Source: an uncultured SAR86 cluster bacterium (GTDB lineage: Bacteria > Pseudomonadota > Gammaproteobacteria > Magnimaribacterales > AG-339-G14). From it: a stretch of 64,000 nucleotides of DNA. The stretch is taken from the NCBI GenBank assembly GCA_902596665.1, contig CACJUN010000001.1, forward strand, positions 455,935-519,934. The letters run 5' to 3'. A program made the translations under genes and the position numbers. Position 1 is the stretch's first letter, and each line of letters opens with the position of its first letter. Under the pieces are notes generated by a model. That model had not been told where the DNA came from. It was given only the letters and a program-made list of their open reading frames with translations, and ran no database searches. Shown one piece after another: positions 1 to 10,450 of the stretch.

Positions 1-2226
1 TATCTTGTCAGGAATCTCTTTCAGGTCTCGAACATTATCTTCAGGAATGATTACTGTCTTTATTCCACCTCTTTTAGCAGCTAATAATTTTTCTTTCAAT
101 CCGCCAATTTTTAATACCTCTCCTCGAAGGGTGATTTCACCAGTCATTGCAACATCTGCTCTCACTGGCAATTGAGCTAAAACTGAGGTTACAGCGGTAC
201 ACATCGCAATTCCTGCACTAGGACCATCTTTGGGAGTTGCTCCTTCGGGAACGTGAATATGCATATCTTGATTTTCATAAAATTCTGGATCTATACCTAA
301 GGATTCTGATCTATTTCTTACCACAGAAATCGCAGCTTGAATTGATTCCTGCATCACGTCACCTAGTTGACCAGTTTTAATTATTTTTCCTTTACCTTTA
401 AAATTAGAAGCTTCTATCGTAAGAAGCTCGCCGCCAACTTGAGTCCAAGCTAATCCTGTGACTTGGCCGATCTTGTCCTTCTCTTGTGCTTCACCAAAAT
501 CAAATTTTCTTACTCCACAATAGTCTTCAAGATTTGAAGGTGAAACAGTAATTTTTTTGGGTTTTGTTGCTTCGCCTATCTTTTTGATAGCTTTTCTGCA
601 GATTTTTGCAATTTCTCTTTCAAGGGCCCTTACTCCTGCCTCTCTTGTGAAATACCTTATAACATCAAGGATGGTTTTCTTAGAAACAGATAACTCACTT
701 TCGTTTAGACCGTTCATTTTTAATTGTTTAGGCAGCAAATATTTATCAGCGATACTTGCCTTTTCATCCTCTGTATACCCTGGCAATCTAATGATTTCCA
801 TTCTATCTAAAAGTGCTGGCGGAATATCCATTGAGTTGGCAGTACAAACAAACATCACATCTGATAAATCATAATCGACCTCAAGATAATGATCGTTAAA
901 CGTATGATTTTGCTCGGGATCAAGAACTTCTAATAATGCTGCTGCTGGATCACCTCGGAAATCCATTCCCATTTTATCTATTTCGTCTAATAGAAAGAGC
1001 GGATTTTTAACGCCTACTTTGGACATTTTTTGAAGAATTTTTCCTGGCATTGAACCAATATAAGTTCTTCTGTGACCTCTTATTTCTGATTCATCTCTCA
1101 CGCCACCTAGGGACATCCTGACGAACTTTCTGCCTGTTGATTTTGCAATAGATTCACCTAATGAAGTTTTTCCAACTCCCGGAGGACCAACTAGACATAA
1201 AACCGGACCTTTTATTTTTGACACTCGTTGCTGAACTGCTAAGTATTCAAGTATTCTTTCTTTAACCTCTTCAAGTCCATAATGATCTGAATCTAAGACT
1301 TCAGAGGCTTTGGTAATTTCTGTTTGAATTTTTGATTTCTTTTTCCAAGGAATACTGGTCATCCAATCTATGTATCCTCTTACTACAGAAGCTTCTGCTG
1401 ACATTGGAGGCATCATCTTGAACTTATTTAATTCACCGTTCACTTTATTTTTAGCATCCTTAGGCATGCCAGATTTTTCTATGTTTTTGGTAATGGTTTC
1501 TATCTCATCTTGGTCTTCATCTTCACCCATTTCCTTTTTTAAAGCTTTCATCTGCTCAGAAAGGTAGTAGTCTTTTTGACTTTTTTCCATTTGCTTTTTA
1601 ACCCTATCTCGAATTTTTTTCTCCATTTGAGTGAGGTCTAGCTGATTTTCAAGAAAAGATACTAAATATTTCGCTCTCTCTTCAAGATTGATTTCTTCTA
1701 ATAATTTTTGTCTATCAGATATTTGCAATGACAAATACCCAACCAAGTTATCAATTAATTTTTCTAATCTCTCAATAGCTCTAATTTGAGTAATTACTTC
1801 GGGCCTGATCTTTGATGAAGTTTTTGAAAGCTCTTTAAATTGAGTTTGCAGAGTATTTAGATAACTGCTCTTAAGATCGTCGTCTAGCTGATAATCTTCT
1901 AGAACTTCTACTTCAGATTCCATATAACCATTGTTTTCAGCTACTGATAAAATTTTTGCCCTCTTAATGCCTTCGACTAAAACTTTGTAGGTTCCATCTG
2001 GTAGTTTGATCAATTGTAGAATAGTTGAAACAGAACCCACCTCATACAAATCTTTAACTTTAGGATTTTCTTGCGAGGAATTTTTCTGAGCAACCAACAT
2101 CACTGACTTGTCTGACTCCATAGCCGTTTGGAGAGACTTTATGGATTTATCTCTGCCGACGAACAGTGAAGTAACAACTCCAGGGAAAATGACGACGTCT
2201 CTTAAGGGTACTAAAGGTAATTGCAT
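1..2226 (-). CDS. lon: ATP-dependent protease Lon (3' end cut by the window)
   Basis: AAA+ serine protease that degrades misfolded and regulatory proteins in the cytoplasm. The 742 visible codons start with MQLPLVPLRDVVIFPG, the typical Lon N-domain opening, and hold the Walker A motif GPPGVGKTSLG, the Walker B motif LFLLDEIDK and the protease domain with catalytic Ser in PKDGPSAGIA and catalytic Lys in KEKLLAAKRGG. Only roughly the last 40-60 residues of the usual 780-800 lie outside the window. The ATG at 2226 follows an AGCGAGG ribosome site. It is the last visible gene of tig-clpP-clpX-lon, the usual gammaproteobacterial order. Confidence 0.97.
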   Translation of the reverse strand, partial: MQLPLVPLRDVVIFPGVVTSLFVGRDKSIKSLQTAMESDKSVMLVAQKNSSQENPKVKDLYEVGSVSTILQLIKLPDGTYKVLVEGIKRAKILSVAENNGYMESEVEVLEDYQLDDDLKSSYLNTLQTQFKELSKTSSKIRPEVITQIRAIERLEKLIDNLVGYLSLQISDRQKLLEEINLEERAKYLVSFLENQLDLTQMEKKIRDRVKKQMEKSQKDYYLSEQMKALKKEMGEDEDQDEIETITKNIEKSGMPKDAKNKVNGELNKFKMMPPMSAEASVVRGYIDWMTSIPWKKKSKIQTEITKASEVLDSDHYGLEEVKERILEYLAVQQRVSKIKGPVLCLVGPPGVGKTSLGESIAKSTGRKFVRMSLGGVRDESEIRGHRRTYIGSMPGKILQKMSKVGVKNPLFLLDEIDKMGMDFRGDPAAALLEVLDPEQNHTFNDHYLEVDYDLSDVMFVCTANSMDIPPALLDRMEIIRLPGYTEDEKASIADKYLLPKQLKMNGLNESELSVSKKTILDVIRYFTREAGVRALEREIAKICRKAIKKIGEATKPKKITVSPSNLEDYCGVRKFDFGEAQEKDKIGQVTGLAWTQVGGELLTIEASNFKGKGKIIKTGQLGDVMQESIQAAISVVRNRSESLGIDPEFYENQDMHIHVPEGATPKDGPSAGIAMCTAVTSVLAQLPVRADVAMTGEITLRGEVLKIGGLKEKLLAAKRGGIKTVIIPEDNVRDLKEIPDKI

Positions 2227-2280
2227 TTTTGCCTCGCTTTATATTTATATGAGGAGTGTTTTGTAAAAAACAATAGCCTG

Positions 2281-3552
2281 TTAGTTAGAGCTTTCTTTTG
2301 GTGCTTCTGATTGAGAATAAACCACAAGCGGCTCAGACTCTCCTGAAACAGAAGACGAGTCGAGAACGACTTTTTCAATATTTTGATCAGAAGGAATGTC
2401 GTACATCAGATCTAATAGGATATTCTCCATAATCGATCTCAGTCCACGGGCGCCAGATTTTCTCTCGATGGCTTTCTTTGCAATTTCTAATAAAGCATCG
2501 TCTCTTATTTCAAGGTCAACGTTCTCCATAGAAAAGAGTTTTTTAAACTGCTTCATTAAAGAATTTTTTGGTTCGGTTAAGATCATGATTAAGGATTCTT
2601 CGTCCAATTCTTCTAGCGTTGCTGTAACGGGAAGTCTGCCAACGAATTCAGGAATAAGACCGTATTTAACTAAATCCTCTGGTTGAACTTTTTTTACTAA
2701 ATCTGCTGAAAAAGAAGCATTTGAATTTTTTGAAATTGTTGCTTCAAAACCCATACCTCTCTCCTCACTCCTAGATCGAATAATCTCATCAAGACCAGCA
2801 AATGCTCCTCCACAAATGAAGAGGATATTTGAAGTATCTACTTGTACAAATTCTTGCTGAGGATGCTTCCTTCCTCCTTGCGGTGGAACAGATGCTACGG
2901 TGCCCTCAATTAATTTCAGAAGTGCTTGTTGAACTCCCTCACCAGAGACATCACGAGTTATAGATGGGTTATCTGATTTTCTTGAAATTTTATCAATCTC
3001 ATCGATATAAACGATGCCCCTTTGTGCTCTTTCAACATCGTAGTCACATTTTTGGAGGAGTTTTTGTATGATGTTCTCAACGTCTTCTCCTACGTATCCA
3101 GCTTCAGTCAAGGTGGTAGCATCAGCTATGGTAAATGGAACATCAAGCAATCTAGCGAGAGTTTGAGCTAATAAAGTTTTTCCACTTCCTGTAGGTCCCA
3201 ATAGAAGGATATTACTTTTGCCAAGCTCAACTTCCGAATCAACATCCATGTTTTGTAATTTTTTATAATGGTTGTATACGGCTACAGATAATGTTTTTTT
3301 AGCATCTTCTTGACCGATGACGTAATCATTTAAAAAAGAATTAATTTCTTCTGGAATGGGTAATTTTTTAGTCTCAGAGTTTTCAGCTTCTTTACTCTCT
3401 AAGTCCTCTTTAATAATGTCGTTACATAACGAAACGCATTCATCACAAATGTATACAGAAGGGCCAGCAATTAATTTTTTTACTTCGTTCTGATTTTTTC
3501 CACAGAATGAACAGAAAAGAAGTTTTTCATCAGTGGTTGAGATATCTGTCAT
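2281..3552 (-). CDS. clpX: ClpX, ATPase subunit of ClpXP
   Basis: AAA+ unfoldase that feeds substrates into ClpP. The N-terminal zinc-binding domain has Cys14, Cys17, Cys36 and Cys39 (FCSFC and ICDEC). Walker A GPTGSGKT is at residues 119-126 and Walker B VYIDEID at 181-187; a ClpP-docking loop of the IGF type appears as GMGF. At 423 residues it has normal family length. Its ATG overlaps the clpP stop by 4 bp (ATGA), so translation is probably coupled. A 54-bp gap separates it from lon. Confidence 0.98.
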   Translation of the reverse strand: MTDISTTDEKLLFCSFCGKNQNEVKKLIAGPSVYICDECVSLCNDIIKEDLESKEAENSETKKLPIPEEINSFLNDYVIGQEDAKKTLSVAVYNHYKKLQNMDVDSEVELGKSNILLLGPTGSGKTLLAQTLARLLDVPFTIADATTLTEAGYVGEDVENIIQKLLQKCDYDVERAQRGIVYIDEIDKISRKSDNPSITRDVSGEGVQQALLKLIEGTVASVPPQGGRKHPQQEFVQVDTSNILFICGGAFAGLDEIIRSRSEERGMGFEATISKNSNASFSADLVKKVQPEDLVKYGLIPEFVGRLPVTATLEELDEESLIMILTEPKNSLMKQFKKLFSMENVDLEIRDDALLEIAKKAIERKSGARGLRSIMENILLDLMYDIPSDQNIEKVVLDSSSVSGESEPLVVYSQSEAPKESSN

Positions 3553-4160
3553 TTGGCCTGCTCTCTTTCTGAAATTACTTTATCAATTAAACCATATTCT
3601 TTGGCTTCTTCGCCATTCATAAAGTTATCCCTTTCGGTATCTTTTTCGATTTGGTCAACTTCTTTTCCGGTATGAGAAGCAAGTATTTCATTTAGTTTTT
3701 TCTTCATGGAAAGAATTTCTTTCGCATGAATTTCAAAATCAGAAGCCTGACCTTGAAATCCTCCCAAGGGCTGATGAATCATAATTCTTGAGTTAGGAAG
3801 CGCGAATCTTTTACCTTCTGTTCCTCCTGCGAGAAGAATTGCTCCCATGCTGGCAGCTTGTCCGATACATAAGGTACTTATATCAGGCTTTATGTAGGTC
3901 ATGGTATCGTATATAGACATTCCAGAAGTTATCGCTCCACCTGGAGAATTTATATACACATTGATGTCTTTATCAGGATTTTCTGCTTCTAAGAAAAGTA
4001 GTTGAGCTACAATCAAATTAGCCATGTAGTCTTCAATTGGACCTGTGATAAAAATTACTCTTTCTTTGAGCAGTCTAGAGTAGATATCAAACGCCCTTTC
4101 TCCTCTTGGAGTTTGTTCAACTACCATAGGAACCAATTGATTAAAGAATTTGTCAGTCAT
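3549..4160 (-). CDS. clpP: ClpP, proteolytic subunit
   Basis: Serine peptidase that forms the double-heptamer chamber of ClpXP. The catalytic triad is visible as Ser104 ([10 protein letters not shown]), His129 (MIHQPLGG) and Asp178 (DTERDNFM). The length of 203 residues matches the family. It overlaps tig upstream and clpX downstream by 4 bp each, giving a tightly coupled three-gene unit. An N-terminal propeptide of about 10-14 residues is likely from family knowledge but cannot be proven here. Confidence 0.98.
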   Translation of the reverse strand: MTDKFFNQLVPMVVEQTPRGERAFDIYSRLLKERVIFITGPIEDYMANLIVAQLLFLEAENPDKDINVYINSPGGAITSGMSIYDTMTYIKPDISTLCIGQAASMGAILLAGGTEGKRFALPNSRIMIHQPLGGFQGQASDFEIHAKEILSMKKKLNEILASHTGKEVDQIEKDTERDNFMNGEEAKEYGLIDKVISEREQAK

Positions 4161-5458
4161 ACGTTTATTCCTAGAACTTTATCAAAATCCATACTCTCGT
4201 CAGTTGACTTTCCTTCTTTCTCCAACAGTTCAGTAACCTGTTCTTCAAGAGCCAATGATTCGATGTTTTTTAATTGTTCTTCATTACTATAATACCAATT
4301 TACAACTTTTTCGGGTTCTTTGTAGTTTTTAGATCTTTCTTCTATAAGCTTTTTAACTCTATCAGGATCTGCTTTTAATTCATGCTCTTCAATAAGCTTA
4401 TTTAGAATTATGCCAAGCTTCACCCTTTTTTGAGCGTTTTCCCTGAAATTTTCAATGGGAAATTCTTCATCTTTTAAATTATCATACTCTTTGCCCATCT
4501 GAGCAGAAGAGCCTTTCCTGAGATTAATCATTTCGTTCATTATCATAGACTCAGGAATCTCAAATTCGTTCATTTCAGCAAGAGCATCGAAGATTCTTTC
4601 TTTCTTCATTCCGGTAAGCGCAGAATCTAAATCATCAGAAAGTCTTTCTTTTAAAGTTTTTTTAAATTCGGCCTCGTCTTTAGATGGTATGCCAGCCATA
4701 GTGAAAAACTCTTCATTCATTTCTGGTAATTTTGGTTTTAAAACATCCAGAACTTCTGTTTTAAAGACTGCTGGTTTCCCTTTTAAATGATCTACATGAT
4801 AGTCATCAGGGAATGAAACATTTAAGTCTTTTTTATCGCCTTTAGATAAATCTTTTAAACCATCTTCAAACCCAGGGATCATTGTATTAGAACCAATTTC
4901 AATGGTGACCTCGTCAGCTTTACCGCCTTCAAATGGTTCATCATCAATGAATCCTTCAAAATTAACTTTTACAACATCGTTATCTTCAGATTTACCTTCT
5001 TTGGATTCTAATTGAGAGAATCTTTTACGAATATTTTCAATCGTATTATTGATATCTTCTTCAGCAACTTCTGAAATAGGTTTTTTGAATGTAAGTTGAG
5101 ATATCTTTTTTATTTTAATTTCTGGATAAACTTCAAAAGTTGCCTCAAATTTAACGTCCTTATCCAATTCCATATATTTAGGATCAAATTTAGGTTGCCC
5201 AACAACCGGAATATTATCTTCGCTAATTTTTTTAAAGAAGCTCTCAGACATCGCATCAAAAATAACGTTGGCCTTAATCTGGCTTCCGTACATTTGCTCA
5301 ATTATCTCTTTTGGTGCCTTACCTTTTCGGTAACCTTTTACAGTGGAAGAAAATTGCTGGCTGGCAACCCTTTTATCATATTCTTTTTGCAGTTCTTCTT
5401 TCGGAAGAGTGAATTTTAATTTTTTTTCTATTTCGTTTTTTTTACCTATCCCAAACAT
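4157..5458 (-). CDS. tig: Trigger factor, ribosome-associated chaperone and prolyl isomerase
   Basis: Binds near the ribosomal exit tunnel and shields nascent chains. The ribosome-docking signature appears as [18 protein letters not shown] (about residues 37-54; canonical GFRxGKxP is GYRKGKAP). An FKBP-type domain follows around residues 150-240 ([17 protein letters not shown]), then the helical C-terminal domain. The length of 433 is normal. It is the first gene of the protease operon and lies 68 bp downstream of tRNA-His on the same strand. Confidence 0.96.
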   Translation of the reverse strand: MFGIGKKNEIEKKLKFTLPKEELQKEYDKRVASQQFSSTVKGYRKGKAPKEIIEQMYGSQIKANVIFDAMSESFFKKISEDNIPVVGQPKFDPKYMELDKDVKFEATFEVYPEIKIKKISQLTFKKPISEVAEEDINNTIENIRKRFSQLESKEGKSEDNDVVKVNFEGFIDDEPFEGGKADEVTIEIGSNTMIPGFEDGLKDLSKGDKKDLNVSFPDDYHVDHLKGKPAVFKTEVLDVLKPKLPEMNEEFFTMAGIPSKDEAEFKKTLKERLSDDLDSALTGMKKERIFDALAEMNEFEIPESMIMNEMINLRKGSSAQMGKEYDNLKDEEFPIENFRENAQKRVKLGIILNKLIEEHELKADPDRVKKLIEERSKNYKEPEKVVNWYYSNEEQLKNIESLALEEQVTELLEKEGKSTDESMDFDKVLGINV

Positions 5459-5525
5459 TACAATTCCTGAATTTTAGAGAGCGCGAAACTTTATCACAAA
5501 AACTTAATTTTCTTCTGCTTTTAAA

Positions 5526-5602
5526 TGGGGTGGATGATGGGGCTCGAACCCACGACAACCGGTACCACAAACCAGCGCTCTACCAACTGAGCTACATCCA
5601 CC
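5526..5602 (-). tRNA. tRNA-His (GUG)
   Basis: The cloverleaf is complete: a 7-bp acceptor GTGGATG/CATCCAC, an extra 5' G (the G-1 identity base of tRNA-His), a D arm with GCTCAGTTGGTAGAGC, anticodon GTG in the loop TTGTGG, a TTCGA T loop and an encoded CCA. It lies 4 bp downstream of tRNA-Arg and just upstream of tig. Confidence 0.97.
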
Positions 5603-5606
5603 ACTC

Positions 5607-5683
5607 TGGCCTCCCGGGCAGGATTCGAACCTGCGACCCTCTGCTTAGAAGGCAGATGCTCTATCCAGCTGAGCTACCGGGAG
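5607..5683 (-). tRNA. tRNA-Arg (UCU)
   Basis: The acceptor CTCCCGG/CCGGGAG, D arm GCTCAGCTGGATAGAGC, anticodon TCT in the loop CTTCTAA, T arm GGTTCGAATCC and encoded CCA are all visible. It is separated from tRNA-His by only 4 bp, so the two are probably processed from one transcript. Confidence 0.97.
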
Positions 5684-5713
5684 ATGGTGACTATTCTATC
5701 GAAAAGGAATTAA

Positions 5714-6133
5714 TTAGTCTTCTTGCTTAGGTATCACAAAATTCACAGCGGTATGCATCAGTGTTGCAACTAACTTATCATTTTTATCAAAAATTCTGGC
5801 TTCCATGGTCGCAATTTGTCTTCCAATTTTTATGAATTTGACTGTGATATTTGCTTCACCCACAGGTAAAGATCTATGAAATAGAGTATGTAAATCCGTT
5901 GACAAGGGAGCGGCAGCGCCGTTGTTGTTTCCTATAAAAGCCATAGAAGATGCTTGATCTAAGGCAGCTGTGATCATGCCTCCTTGAACAAAGCCTCTTG
6001 GATTCATTGAAGATTCATCAAAGGAGACTGAAAAATAATGTTCTTCACCTTTTGAAGAAAGATACTTCAAATTCAAAAATTTATTAATCCCAGAAGGATT
6101 ACCCAGCATTTCTTCTTCTAAAAATTCTTTCAT
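5714..6133 (-). CDS. PaaI-type hotdog thioesterase
   Basis: A 139-residue single hotdog domain of the acyl-CoA thioesterase superfamily. The NPRGFVQGGMITAALDQAS stretch (about residues 45-62) is the helix/loop with the catalytic acidic residue and the G-G-M-I-T-A-A-L-D pattern of PaaI/YbgC-like enzymes. It presumably hydrolyses small or aromatic acyl-CoAs in the cytoplasm; the substrate cannot be read from the sequence. It sits between tRNA-Pro and tRNA-Arg on the same strand, so it may share transcripts with the tRNAs. Confidence 0.85.
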   Translation of the reverse strand: MKEFLEEEMLGNPSGINKFLNLKYLSSKGEEHYFSVSFDESSMNPRGFVQGGMITAALDQASSMAFIGNNNGAAAPLSTDLHTLFHRSLPVGEANITVKFIKIGRQIATMEARIFDKNDKLVATLMHTAVNFVIPKQED

Positions 6134-6158
6134 AGAGATGAGTTTACAGAATTAAAAA

Positions 6159-6235
6159 TGGTCGGGGTGGAGGGATTTGAACCCCCGACATCCTGCTCCC
6201 AAAGCAGGCGCGCTACCAGGCTGCGCTACACCCCG
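6159..6235 (-). tRNA. tRNA-Pro (UGG)
   Basis: The acceptor CGGGGTG/CACCCCG, D arm GCGCAGCCTGGTAGCGC, anticodon TGG within CTTTGGGAG, T arm GGGGGTTCAAATCCC and encoded CCA are visible. It begins 8 bp after the stop of the large secreted protein. Confidence 0.97.
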
Positions 6236-6243
6236 AATCTAGT

Positions 6244-9200
6244 TCAAGGTGCAACTATTATTTCACCGTGGATCACGCTAGGTTCACCACTATTCAGTAA
6301 TGTAGAATCTGCAGGCACCTCGCCAAGAGTTTCCGTTTGAAGATAATTTTCCTCTAAGTTAGACACTCTATCAAGGTCTACAGTGTAATTACCTGATTCT
6401 CCTGGAAGAGGCTTAAGAAAATATTCACCACGATAAACTTTTGACTTATAACAAACATCGTCTGCATCACACACTTGCGATCCATCAGGCAAAACAAAAG
6501 ACGGGAAAAACCTTACATTGTTGCTATCGGCTTCAGAATAATCATAATACTCGCCTTTGTCTTCCCATTTGACAATATCAAAGTGAGTTCCTTGAAAACC
6601 CCAAAGTCGGCCAAAACCACCGTACTCAAGTCTTCTAGTTCTATTGTAATCTAGCGGGAATTTCGCTTTGTCATCAGGAACATCAAAATACATTGCTACT
6701 GGTTCAGTAATTTCAGCATCTAAGCCTGTTGAAACGGCAACGGCTCGGTAATTTACATGTGTTTCAAAATTAATTTCGTAGTAAGTATCGAGAGTTTTTT
6801 GAACCTGGCTCCTGCAATATCTTAAGAGCTCAGAATTATCAACCGTACTATCCCAAGTCCTTTCATAGATTGGGTTATTGCTTGAGTCTTTAGCTGTTTT
6901 TGGACACTCTACCTTTGCCAAATCGCTTTCTAAAACTAAGTCTCCTATCCAATTATGAAGTCCGGTTCTTCTTTCTGTGCCATTTGGCGTATTAAAAAAT
7001 ACATTTTTAAAAGAACTCCAAGCTGATGGAAATTGATATATTCCATCAGGAACAATGATTGATGCATTAGTCAGAGAATCTTTCACATCTGATCCAAGGA
7101 CTGTGTAAGTCATAATTTCATCGGATAGAGTTCCTTCTTGCATCCAATCTCCTTTTGAAGACCATTCATTCGCTGTCCTTCTAAACGGACCTGTAGGTAT
7201 ACCTGTCGTAGCAAGCTTTGGCCCATCCCAAGGAGACGGAGAAGCTGCAGAGATTGATCCAACACTTCCATCTTCGCCAGTTGCTGCTAAAACTTTTGTG
7301 ATTGCATCACTTAGATAAGCAGAATAAGAAGTAGAACTAAAACATTCTGATAAACAAACAAGTTTTAGCTCTGAGGAAGGGTTTATTTGTTTTCTGGTTC
7401 TCACTGGAACCTTCTTTGCTGTTGGATCTTTTAGGGCATCTCTATCCATTTCATAATCAGTTCCGTAAGAGTGACCTCTTAAAGATCTAAACCAACCATT
7501 ATTGTCTTCCTCTATAGTTGCTGTATCAAAATCTTCATCCATTGCAGCTATCCATTCTTCTGGAGTAAAGCTGACTGGCGTTGAAAGTTCAACTTCTTCT
7601 CTCACCATTCGGCCACCAACAACGTCTTCTTTAAAGCCAATTGTGAAAACAAATTTACCAACCGGAGCTGTGCCCGATATTTCTGCGGCAGGATCCCATG
7701 TACCGTAGTAAGCTCTGTAAGTCCCATCCATCAAGAAGCCTAATTTTTTGAATCTCTCAGGTCCGCATCTGTCATCCTCGCCGTTAGAATCTGCATCAAT
7801 TCTATCAAGAATTGGTTTAGTCCCTTCGAAACCAATTACTCTTTCCTCGTTCCACCAACAATCCGTACCGACTTGTTTTTGCTCCCAATCGACCCATAAC
7901 TGAATCTCAATACCTTCAATATCGTTTAGAGATGAATAAGTTCTATCGATTTGATTTATTCTTAACTTTCTCTGGATAACGTTATAAGTTTCAGTCTCTT
8001 CAGAATTAGTTTTTATGAATTCAGTTGTAGGAGTAACAACGTCTCTGAATTTTGGATCTAACCATGTGCCCCAGTAATCTGCCCAAGCTCTTACATCCTT
8101 CTCTTTTTCATCAACTGTAACAGTACCTTTGAGCTCAAATCCAGGTTTTGCTAGTTCCAATCTATCACCAGCTGTAGTGTAAAGCCCGTACTCCCAGATA
8201 TTAAGCTTGGCATCGCTTTCTTTTGTTGAATTACACTTTTCATCTCTGCTGTATTGCTTTGCGCTCCATTCATTAAGGGTTAACGAAGGTAGTAAAGCAA
8301 AAAAATCTCCATCCTGAACCTCTGGCTGACCATCTGGGGCAGTGTTATAAGTAACATTCAGCAATTTTTGACAGTAAGTATCTTTTCCTTCATCAAAACT
8401 AAATCCATAAGTTAAATTCAATTTTTTTTGTTTTGAATAATCGTAATTCTCGCCCCCTGGTTGCCAACAAACAGCTTCGCTTTGAGGATAGTCAATCTCA
8501 GTTCCATCTGTATCTATGCACAAGCCGCCAGTTCTTATAAATACTCCGTCTCTTAAGGTAACAGTAGTAGTTCCGTCTACGGTATCGTTCGTTTGCATAA
8601 CAAGAGTCTCGCCCCAGGTCTTCAAAGTAACTTCATTACCTAAGGTGCTAATAACTCCTTGCTTTGCGACACGACCAACTGGAGGACACTTCCAATCATC
8701 TTGTGTGCCTTGAACACCTCCTTCGCAAAGTGAAGTTGCTGTATATGAAACTTCTAGATCTCCATTAGGATCAATCTCTGTGGCTCCCGAATAAACTTTT
8801 ACCAAACTATAAACCAATGTATCAGGCTCACTGTTGTGAGGATAAGACTCCATTGCGGTAGAGTAATCCCCTTTTCTTGTATACCAAATCTTTGCTTCTA
8901 AATATGTGTCGTTTGAAGATTCATCTTGTTTTGAAACCACATCAATAACCATGTTACTTGGCACTTCAACTTCTGCCTGCTGACCTTGCTGTGCCTGATT
9001 ACCTCCTTGATTTGATGAAGTATCTTTGGCTTCACACCTTGATGGAAATACTGTTGCTTTATAAGGACCCTTGTCAGCAAATTGCTCCATCATTGTGTTC
9101 CCCAAGGTACATAAAATAACGTTGATTTCTTCTAACTGTTCTTCAACTTGATCGTCTTGAATATATATTTCTCTTTCATCTTCATCATAAGCAGCCGAAT

Positions 9201-9255
9201 TAATAAAACCAGATAAAAATAAGATTGTTAAAACTAATAATTTATTGAAATTCAT
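6244..9255 (-). CDS. Large secreted protein of unknown function (1003 aa)
   Basis: I do not recognise a named domain. The ATG at 9255 is preferred over an in-frame GTG at 9267 because GTGAGG lies at SD distance and the product then begins with a clean Sec signal peptide (MNFNKLLVLTILFLSGFINS-AAYDE). A Gln/Gly-rich linker follows around residues 80-97. The rest is acidic, rich in aromatics and beta-prone, with many scattered Cys typical of a periplasmic or surface protein. YWGTW (394-398) and YYGTW (516-520) hint at repeated modules, with a looser RLWGFQGTH near the end. It is coupled to the small lipoprotein upstream, so the two probably act together at the envelope. Confidence 0.8.
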   Translation of the reverse strand: MNFNKLLVLTILFLSGFINSAAYDEDEREIYIQDDQVEEQLEEINVILCTLGNTMMEQFADKGPYKATVFPSRCEAKDTSSNQGGNQAQQGQQAEVEVPSNMVIDVVSKQDESSNDTYLEAKIWYTRKGDYSTAMESYPHNSEPDTLVYSLVKVYSGATEIDPNGDLEVSYTATSLCEGGVQGTQDDWKCPPVGRVAKQGVISTLGNEVTLKTWGETLVMQTNDTVDGTTTVTLRDGVFIRTGGLCIDTDGTEIDYPQSEAVCWQPGGENYDYSKQKKLNLTYGFSFDEGKDTYCQKLLNVTYNTAPDGQPEVQDGDFFALLPSLTLNEWSAKQYSRDEKCNSTKESDAKLNIWEYGLYTTAGDRLELAKPGFELKGTVTVDEKEKDVRAWADYWGTWLDPKFRDVVTPTTEFIKTNSEETETYNVIQRKLRINQIDRTYSSLNDIEGIEIQLWVDWEQKQVGTDCWWNEERVIGFEGTKPILDRIDADSNGEDDRCGPERFKKLGFLMDGTYRAYYGTWDPAAEISGTAPVGKFVFTIGFKEDVVGGRMVREEVELSTPVSFTPEEWIAAMDEDFDTATIEEDNNGWFRSLRGHSYGTDYEMDRDALKDPTAKKVPVRTRKQINPSSELKLVCLSECFSSTSYSAYLSDAITKVLAATGEDGSVGSISAASPSPWDGPKLATTGIPTGPFRRTANEWSSKGDWMQEGTLSDEIMTYTVLGSDVKDSLTNASIIVPDGIYQFPSAWSSFKNVFFNTPNGTERRTGLHNWIGDLVLESDLAKVECPKTAKDSSNNPIYERTWDSTVDNSELLRYCRSQVQKTLDTYYEINFETHVNYRAVAVSTGLDAEITEPVAMYFDVPDDKAKFPLDYNRTRRLEYGGFGRLWGFQGTHFDIVKWEDKGEYYDYSEADSNNVRFFPSFVLPDGSQVCDADDVCYKSKVYRGEYFLKPLPGESGNYTVDLDRVSNLEENYLQTETLGEVPADSTLLNSGEPSVIHGEIIVAP

Positions 9256-9263
9256 TGTTGTCC

Positions 9264-9488
9264 TCACTGTTCTATTTCTACAACTTTAATTTTTTTAGGC
9301 AATTTATACGCAGTTGGATTTATTGCTGTTGTTGTTGCGTTGCTTGTGTTTGATGCGCTAGAAGTGTTACTGGATGTAGATGAATTAGACTCAGCATAAG
9401 AAGAGGAACCGCCACCGCCTCCGCCGCCACATGAAACTAAAATAAAAAACGTGCACGCCAATAAAACTTTAATCATCTTTTTCTCCAT
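9264..9488 (-). CDS. Small poly-Gly/Ser-Thr-Asn-rich lipoprotein
   Basis: A 74-residue precursor: Lys-rich start, hydrophobic helix, lipobox FILVSC and lipidated Cys followed by seven Gly, then a low-complexity Ser/Asn/Thr/Ala linker and a basic tail with PTAYKLPKKIKVVEIEQ. The CGGGGGG-type N-terminus is common among tethered marine gammaproteobacterial lipoproteins, but the function is unknown. Its stop lies inside the ribosome site of the 1003-residue secreted protein, implying translational coupling. It could be an anchor or partner for that protein. Confidence 0.8.
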   Translation of the reverse strand: MEKKMIKVLLACTFFILVSCGGGGGGGSSSYAESNSSTSSNTSSASNTSNATTTAINPTAYKLPKKIKVVEIEQ

Positions 9489-9599
9489 ATAAGCTTATAA
9501 CTTAACATAAATATTTAAGTATATTTAATAATTTTTATTAGTTTTACTAAACTATTAACTTAATTGAATTCAACTCTCATTGTATGCACGCAAAAGCTC

Positions 9600-9605
9600 T
9601 ATAAT
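9600..9605 (+). promoter_or_regulatory. Candidate -10 box of folD
   Basis: TATAAT lies 5 nt before the folD ATG, and no Shine-Dalgarno sequence lies between. If this is the -10 element, transcription would start at or beside the ATG and the mRNA would be leaderless. The -35 match is weak. AT-rich DNA makes chance matches common. Confidence 0.4.
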
Positions 9606-9610
9606 AAAAC

Positions 9611-10450
9611 ATGGCAAAAATATTAGATGGAAAACTTCTGGCTTCTTTATCTGAAGAAGACTTTAAAAAAAGGGTAGCTCAACTTAGGAAAAAGACCGGG
9701 TCCAGTCCAATATTGGCCACAATATTAGTTGGAGATGATCCAGCCTCAGCTACCTACGTGAAGATGAAAGGTAATGCATGTCGAAGAGTAGGAATGGATT
9801 CTCTGAAAGTTGAAATGAATCAAAAGACATCAACAACCGAACTTCTCGATAAAATTGATGAGTTAAACAATAATGAAGATGTGCATGGGATATTGTTGCA
9901 ACATCCTGTTCCTGATCAAATCAATGAGCGAGAATGCTTTGATAGAATTTCGGTGCAAAAAGACGTTGATGGGGTTACCTCTGAAAGCTTTGGATTAATG
10001 ACTATGGGTGAAAAAGCATATGGATCATGTACACCTTACGGAATTATTAGGTTACTTGATCATTACGACATATCTTGCGAAGGTTTAAGTGCTTGCGTCA
10101 TAGGTAGAAGTCCCATTCTAGGCAAGCCTATGTCCATGATGCTACTAAATAAAAATGCGACGGTAACTGTTTGTCATTCTAGAACGCGAAATCTTAGCGA
10201 AATTGTCAAAGAATCAGATTTGGTTGTTGCTGCTTTAGGACAAAAGGAATTCATTAAAGTTGATTGGCTAAAAAAAGATTCTGTTTTGGTTGATGCAGGA
10301 TTTCACCCTGGCGGTTATGGAGATGTTGAACAAGAGGGTTTAGATAAAGTTTGCTCAGCATACACTCCAGTTCCTGGTGGCGTAGGGCCAATGACCATCA
10401 ACACTTTAATAATGCAAACGCTAGAAAGTTGCGAAGAGAAATTTAAATAG
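9611..10450 (+). CDS. folD: FolD, methylene-THF dehydrogenase/cyclohydrolase
   Basis: Bifunctional enzyme that interconverts 5,10-methylene-THF, methenyl-THF and 10-formyl-THF in one-carbon metabolism. Visible signatures are [14 protein letters not shown] with the catalytic Tyr/Lys pair (about residues 49-62), [15 protein letters not shown], the NADP-binding [10 protein letters not shown] and PGGVGPMT near the C-terminus. At 279 residues it has normal length. The 3' end overlaps the convergent acyl-CoA ligase by 8 bp. Confidence 0.97.
   Translation: MAKILDGKLLASLSEEDFKKRVAQLRKKTGSSPILATILVGDDPASATYVKMKGNACRRVGMDSLKVEMNQKTSTTELLDKIDELNNNEDVHGILLQHPVPDQINERECFDRISVQKDVDGVTSESFGLMTMGEKAYGSCTPYGIIRLLDHYDISCEGLSACVIGRSPILGKPMSMMLLNKNATVTVCHSRTRNLSEIVKESDLVVAALGQKEFIKVDWLKKDSVLVDAGFHPGGYGDVEQEGLDKVCSAYTPVPGGVGPMTINTLIMQTLESCEEKFK

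Noticed and set aside
557..874. Hydrophobic open frame inside lon, plus strand
   Set aside because: It is antisense to well-conserved Lon codons and has no independent support.
5530..5730. Open frame across tRNA-His and tRNA-Arg on the plus strand
   Set aside because: It is the antisense of two clear tRNAs, a common false gene.
6158..6340. Open frame across tRNA-Pro on the plus strand
   Set aside because: It is the antisense of the tRNA and of the end of the large secreted protein.
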